DNA from: Chthonomonas sp. UBA1950
GTDB taxonomy: Bacteria; Armatimonadota; Fimbriimonadia; Fimbriimonadales; Fimbriimonadaceae
DNA length: 52,900 nt
Direction: 5' to 3'
Assembly: GCA_002336105.1 (NCBI GenBank)
Contig: DDEQ01000028.1
Span: 1 to 52,900 of the forward strand
In this document: positions 49,415 to 52,900 of the stretch, piece after piece
Layout: every line of letters begins with the position of its first letter
Numbering within the stretch: the stretch's first letter is position 1
The notes under the pieces: generated by a model
Database searches by the model: none
Told to the model about the DNA's origin: nothing
Seen by the model: the letters and a program-made list of their open reading frames with translations, nothing else
Program-made: the position numbers and the translations under genes

Positions 49415-51730
49415 TTAGGGATGTTTCGACCGAATGACTCGGATCTCTGCAAAGCTTCCGGCAGTGAAACCCTGGGCACCTTCTACTCGAAGTCGAACAC
49501 CGGATTTCCCGGCAGTTAGGTCCTTTGGTAACTTATAAACTACATCAAAGAATTTGTTTTGCGGTTTCCCTTCAAGCTTCTCTTTTGCCAGCTCAACCCC
49601 ATCCACTTTCAGCGAAAAGTTGGGCCGCAAACGATCGTTCCCCCAATAGGTGACCACTAATTCGGATTCAGCAGTTGGATCGACCTTCAATGTACATTCA
49701 AACCAACCGCCATTAAGGGGCGTTCGAAATGCCCGACCGTTCACATCTCTTACATCGTTACGATCTGAAGTTAGATTGTGATCTCGCTCTGGTTGCATTT
49801 CGCCGACTGTCATCTGGTCGATGGTCCGCGAAATGATGTCCTTTTTGCGCTCTTCTTCAGCCCGGAAATCTGCCTCAGCCTTTTCCCACTGCTCAGGTGT
49901 GAACTTATCAAAATAGACCGCGTAACGATTGTGAACATGCTCATAAAAGGGTTTTAGCGTCAGAGCTTCTGGCTTCGCAGCTAAACCAATTCGGAAGTCA
50001 TTACCTTGCTTTCGAACCCATTCTGACAGTGGCTTCCCGTCTGTCACCAACACCGGAACTCGAGGATCTTTATCCTCAGGCGAACCTAAATCTGCGGCAA
50101 GAACCATCGGCCCATATAAGAGAGCGATCTTGTTTGGATCGTCGGGAGTAGCCTCTTCGTATACCGACATCGGTAGGCTAATTTCGACGGTGTCCCCTTT
50201 TTTCCAGTTTCTCTGCACTGAGAAATAGCTACTTGATTCGGACGACACAACATCAGTTTCTCCGTTGATCGTCATCTTAGCAACTCCTTTGAGCCAGCCT
50301 GGATGCCTAACCTTCAGCTCAAAATTGCCCGATCCTTCCGTTATCGTAATTCGTGCCTTGCCAACTTGAGGAAACTCGGTATCCATCTTGAGGTGGATTC
50401 CCGCGTCCTTCCAGTTGAGCTCAGTCGGCATGAAGAGATTCACCCACAGAGCTTTCTTCCCTTCGTGGAAAAAGACGCTATCTGCATGTTTGGTATGGTT
50501 CTCCATGCCCGTTCCGTGACAGCAAGTGAAATTATCCTCCGGCCCGCTGTAGTCGCGATGTCCCCCGCTGACAAGAGGCATGAAATAGGTGACGCCAGAG
50601 GTTTTAGGATCTTGTGAGGCTAAGATGTGGTTGAAATAAGCTCGCTCGTAATAGTCCATCAACCCAGCGTTAGGTTTCCAGCTAAAGAGGTGACGAGTTA
50701 GCTTCAGCATGTTATACGTATTGCAGGTCTCACACGTATTGCTCGAAAGCCTCAGTGCCAGTTGGTCAGCGGGTCCGAAGTATTCGCCATTACTATTCCC
50801 ACCAATTGCGTAGGTATGGTGATGCACGACTCGATCCCAGAAGAACTCAGCGGCTTTTCTATTAGATGGGTTTCCTTCGATCTCATACAGCCTTGCCAAG
50901 CCAATGATCTTAGGAATTTGTGTATTCGAGTGCTTACCAGAGAGCTCGTCGCGACCTTCTCGAACGGCTGAAATCACTCGATGATCTTCAAACTTTTTTG
51001 CTAAATCTATATAGGCATGCTTGCCTGTACGCACATAGAGTTCAGCAAGTGAATCGTTCATTCCGCCGTACTCACATCCGAGCATGCTTTGCCATTGTTC
51101 AGGGGTTAGGTTCTTCGTAATGTCGATCATCCAATTCGCGAACTTCTCTGCGACATGAATGGCATTCTTGTTCCCCGCCAATGACTGAGCGTCCAATAAA
51201 CCAGCTAAGACTTTGTGGTGGACATACCACGGCGACCACATGCCATTCAGGTCAAATCCGCCGGTCCGGATGCGGCCTTTTGACACGTCATCCCAAATTG
51301 CGTCGAGTTTCTTCTTATCAAATCCCTGATCAAAACGATAAGCCATCAAGAAACCGTCTGGGCGCGCCTGTTGACACTCGGCTAAGCCGAGAACAATCTC
51401 GTCGACTTTAGCTTTGTAACGATTATCTTTTGTTCGGGCATATTCTTGAGCGCAAGCGGTCAGATAGTGCCCTAACGAGTGTCCCGATAGCCCTCCGGTT
51501 TCCCAACCTCCATAAATCTGAGCGGTAGCCTTCAATCCGCTATTTTCTCGAAAACCTGCGAGTAATCGGGCGGTATCGAGAGAGAGCAGATACTTCGCGG
51601 TTTGCTCATGCTCAGTTTTAAACTGACCTCCGGTCAGCTTCACATCAGACAATGAGAATGGCTCACATGCAGGTTTTGGTGTACTCATGGTGAGGGCTAG
51701 AAATATGGGCGCGAAGAACACGTTACTCAT
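49415..51730 (-). CDS. GH127-family beta-L-arabinofuranosidase-like enzyme
   Basis: A 771-residue protein of the DUF1680/GH127 family with an N-terminal hydrophobic signal (VFFAPIFLALTMS). GGWETGGLSGHSLGHYLTAC and YEIEGNPSNRKAAEFFWDRV are alpha/alpha-barrel segments. NTCETCNTYNMLKLTRHLFS (about residue 332) and FTCCHGTGMENH (about residue 398) carry the Glu and Cys residues that bind zinc and provide the cysteine nucleophile in HypBA1. The C-terminal 150 residues add a beta-rich domain (YWGNDRLRPNFSLKVDGVEL). It removes L-arabinose residues from plant glycans by family inference. A LacI-type palindrome lies 40 bases upstream. Confidence 0.88.
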   Translation of the reverse strand: MSNVFFAPIFLALTMSTPKPACEPFSLSDVKLTGGQFKTEHEQTAKYLLSLDTARLLAGFRENSGLKATAQIYGGWETGGLSGHSLGHYLTACAQEYARTKDNRYKAKVDEIVLGLAECQQARPDGFLMAYRFDQGFDKKKLDAIWDDVSKGRIRTGGFDLNGMWSPWYVHHKVLAGLLDAQSLAGNKNAIHVAEKFANWMIDITKNLTPEQWQSMLGCEYGGMNDSLAELYVRTGKHAYIDLAKKFEDHRVISAVREGRDELSGKHSNTQIPKIIGLARLYEIEGNPSNRKAAEFFWDRVVHHHTYAIGGNSNGEYFGPADQLALRLSSNTCETCNTYNMLKLTRHLFSWKPNAGLMDYYERAYFNHILASQDPKTSGVTYFMPLVSGGHRDYSGPEDNFTCCHGTGMENHTKHADSVFFHEGKKALWVNLFMPTELNWKDAGIHLKMDTEFPQVGKARITITEGSGNFELKVRHPGWLKGVAKMTINGETDVVSSESSSYFSVQRNWKKGDTVEISLPMSVYEEATPDDPNKIALLYGPMVLAADLGSPEDKDPRVPVLVTDGKPLSEWVRKQGNDFRIGLAAKPEALTLKPFYEHVHNRYAVYFDKFTPEQWEKAEADFRAEEERKKDIISRTIDQMTVGEMQPERDHNLTSDRNDVRDVNGRAFRTPLNGGWFECTLKVDPTAESELVVTYWGNDRLRPNFSLKVDGVELAKEKLEGKPQNKFFDVVYKLPKDLTAGKSGVRLRVEGAQGFTAGSFAEIRVIRSKHP

Positions 51731-51768
51731 GTTTTAGCACAGTTAGCTCAAAGATAAAATGTTTAAGG

Positions 51769-51780
51769 TTAAACGTTTCC
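51769..51780. promoter_or_regulatory. LacI-type palindrome between GH127 and the divergent gene
   Basis: TTAAACGTTTCC contains the 8-base palindrome AAACGTTT (51771-51778), with the same central core as the sites at 13903 and 27170. An adjoining inverted repeat, GTTTAA and TTAAAC, overlaps it. It could control one or both divergent genes. Confidence 0.45.
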
Positions 51781-51910
51781 CGAGATAATTCCTGACTTCA
51801 ATTATAAACATCATTTCGCTAATCGAAGACAAGATATCGTGCCGGTCAGTTTCGATCAAATTCGCTACAGCATTGAACTTGCAGAACACGTGCACCGTCT
51901 CACCCAATAC

Positions 51911-52900
51911 ATGGGTACTGCCTTCCTATTAGCGTTAGCGCTGACATTGAAACAGGGTCAGTTTTATTCGTATGAGTCCAATGCAAAACCCCTAAAGGAT
52001 CAACTTGTTAGCCTGTCAACTCTGACTGGGAAACAGTTGAAAGCTTCCCCGATATTGCAGAGCGATATTGTGGTCTTACGGCAAAAAGATCGTACGTCAG
52101 ACCAGATATTGGCGCAACTTGCTGAGGCCGAACGCGCCGTTTGGAAGCAAGAGGGCCTTTCGCTAAAGCTCGAACCCGATGTTGCATTGCGTAAGCGTTT
52201 GTACAATGAGCGAATTGCAGAGCGAGTCAGTACCATTCAAAAAGCCATCTCAAAGCTTAAGGCGTCTATCCCAGAACCATTCTCAAAAGAGTCAGCGAAA
52301 CGCTTGTATGCAACCTTCGCTGAGAATGGATCGAAAATCGGTCCAAGCGGTGACTTCAAGACCTTTGAACAACTCAAACCAAGAATGCCTGCTTTTCAGG
52401 CACTTTGCGGAATTCTATCGAACATTGACCTATCGATACTTGCTCAAGACGGCAGCGAACCGATTGTCTTCACCGACATCCCCACTACTCTACAGTACAA
52501 CATCGGACAGAAGGCTGTACAGGCCATTCGAGAGTTGGAGAAGAATCAAAGCATTTGGGCTGATGTCTGCAACACTGACAACGCCGAACAAACTAACCAG
52601 GGACGATACACAGCAGACACTAGGCTTTATCGAGATATTGCTGAACCTGGATCTCTTCACGCGATTTTGAAGGTCAGTCGCGAAAACGACAACTACTTAT
52701 TCATTACGGCCTGGTTCATCAATGAAAACTTTGAACTCAGACAGTTCTCAGAGACCTCGATATCTTTTGACTCAGCACGTCGTAATACCAGTATTGGTTC
52801 GTCCGAGACAGAGGAATCGTATCCTATTCCGAAAGAGGCCCTCGACGCAAAGACAATGCTTGAAACCGTGCGAGACGGAAACAATTTGCCGGAGGAGCTA
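51911..52900 (+). CDS. Exported protein with an STN-like N-terminal domain (partial)
   Basis: An open frame that runs off the window end. From ATG 51911 a hydrophobic segment (MGTAFLLALALTLKQG) may be a signal peptide; the frame is open upstream to a GTG at 51839 and could start there. The next 60 residues, KPLKDQLVSLSTLTGKQLKA and SPILQSDIVVLRQKD, resemble the secretin/TonB short N-terminal (STN) domain. The rest (about 250 residues to the edge) has no family I recognise. It is divergent from the GH127 gene and shares its 180-base control region, so it may be part of the same response. Confidence 0.6.
   Translation, partial: MGTAFLLALALTLKQGQFYSYESNAKPLKDQLVSLSTLTGKQLKASPILQSDIVVLRQKDRTSDQILAQLAEAERAVWKQEGLSLKLEPDVALRKRLYNERIAERVSTIQKAISKLKASIPEPFSKESAKRLYATFAENGSKIGPSGDFKTFEQLKPRMPAFQALCGILSNIDLSILAQDGSEPIVFTDIPTTLQYNIGQKAVQAIRELEKNQSIWADVCNTDNAEQTNQGRYTADTRLYRDIAEPGSLHAILKVSRENDNYLFITAWFINENFELRQFSETSISFDSARRNTSIGSSETEESYPIPKEALDAKTMLETVRDGNNLPEEL

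Noticed and set aside
1..52900. Mobile elements, prophage genes, tRNA-flanked islands
   Set aside because: No transposase, integrase, phage gene, tRNA or flanking direct repeats were recognised anywhere in the window.

Overview
The window is about 52.9 kb of bacterial chromosome at moderate GC. It carries no ribosomal or transfer RNA gene, insertion sequence, phage or CRISPR array. The gene content resembles Armatimonadota of the Fimbriimonadia type: DUF1559 type IV pilin-like proteins with the H-x-x-D-G tail motif, PEP-CTERM proteins, many secreted glycosidases (GH5, GH20, GH127, a GH67-like protein, another clan GH-A enzyme), a flagellar operon, frequent TTG/GTG starts and several genes with no Shine-Dalgarno site. 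The lineage is an inference from content; no marker gene here settles it.

Layout. 1-4.2 kb: tail of a Gly/Arg-rich protein, ilvE, a McsA-like zinc protein, a lipoprotein, then an ECF sigma factor, a small partner and dnaN. 4.4-7.7 kb: a nitrate-sensor-like chemoreceptor and a small PEP-CTERM protein. 7.7-13.9 kb: a DinB-like protein, a reverse-strand cluster dac-rluB-small membrane protein-hemW, then glyA and a heptose kinase-like gene. 13.9-15.7 kb: a secreted GH-A glycosidase with an operator inside its promoter. 15.8-23.2 kb: a reverse-strand flagellar operon (flgB, flgC, fliE, fliF, fliG, fliH, fliI) followed by a methyltransferase-glycosyltransferase fusion. 23.4-27.2 kb: transglutaminase, small unknown genes, a pilin-like DUF1559 gene and a LacI regulator with tandem operators. 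27.4-29.2 kb: an NRAMP-related transporter with a metalloregulator-like palindrome, a short leader reading frame and a small membrane partner. 29.2-31.6 kb: GH67-like protein and a frameshifted DUF1559 gene. 31.7-36.1 kb: recO, a peptide-binding lipoprotein, an AraC-type regulator with an unusual front half and a lone MlaF-like ATPase. 36.1-40.1 kb: a GH5-GH20-acetyltransferase cluster. 40.2-45.8 kb: coaD, an MFS transporter and the ilvB-(small ORF)-ilvN-ilvC operon behind a textbook leader-peptide attenuator. 46-52.9 kb: a MarR regulator, an 885-residue PEP-CTERM protein, a GH127 enzyme and the start of a divergent exported protein.

The window joins branched-chain amino-acid synthesis (ilvE, ilvBNC), motility and plant or microbial polysaccharide breakdown. 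The most notable regulatory structures are the ilv attenuator with its Ile/Leu/Val-rich leader peptide, the layered control region ahead of the NRAMP-related transporter, and a shared palindrome linking the LacI gene to two glycosidase promoters. Coordinates come from reading the sequence by eye; family names come from motif recognition and were not checked by database search.
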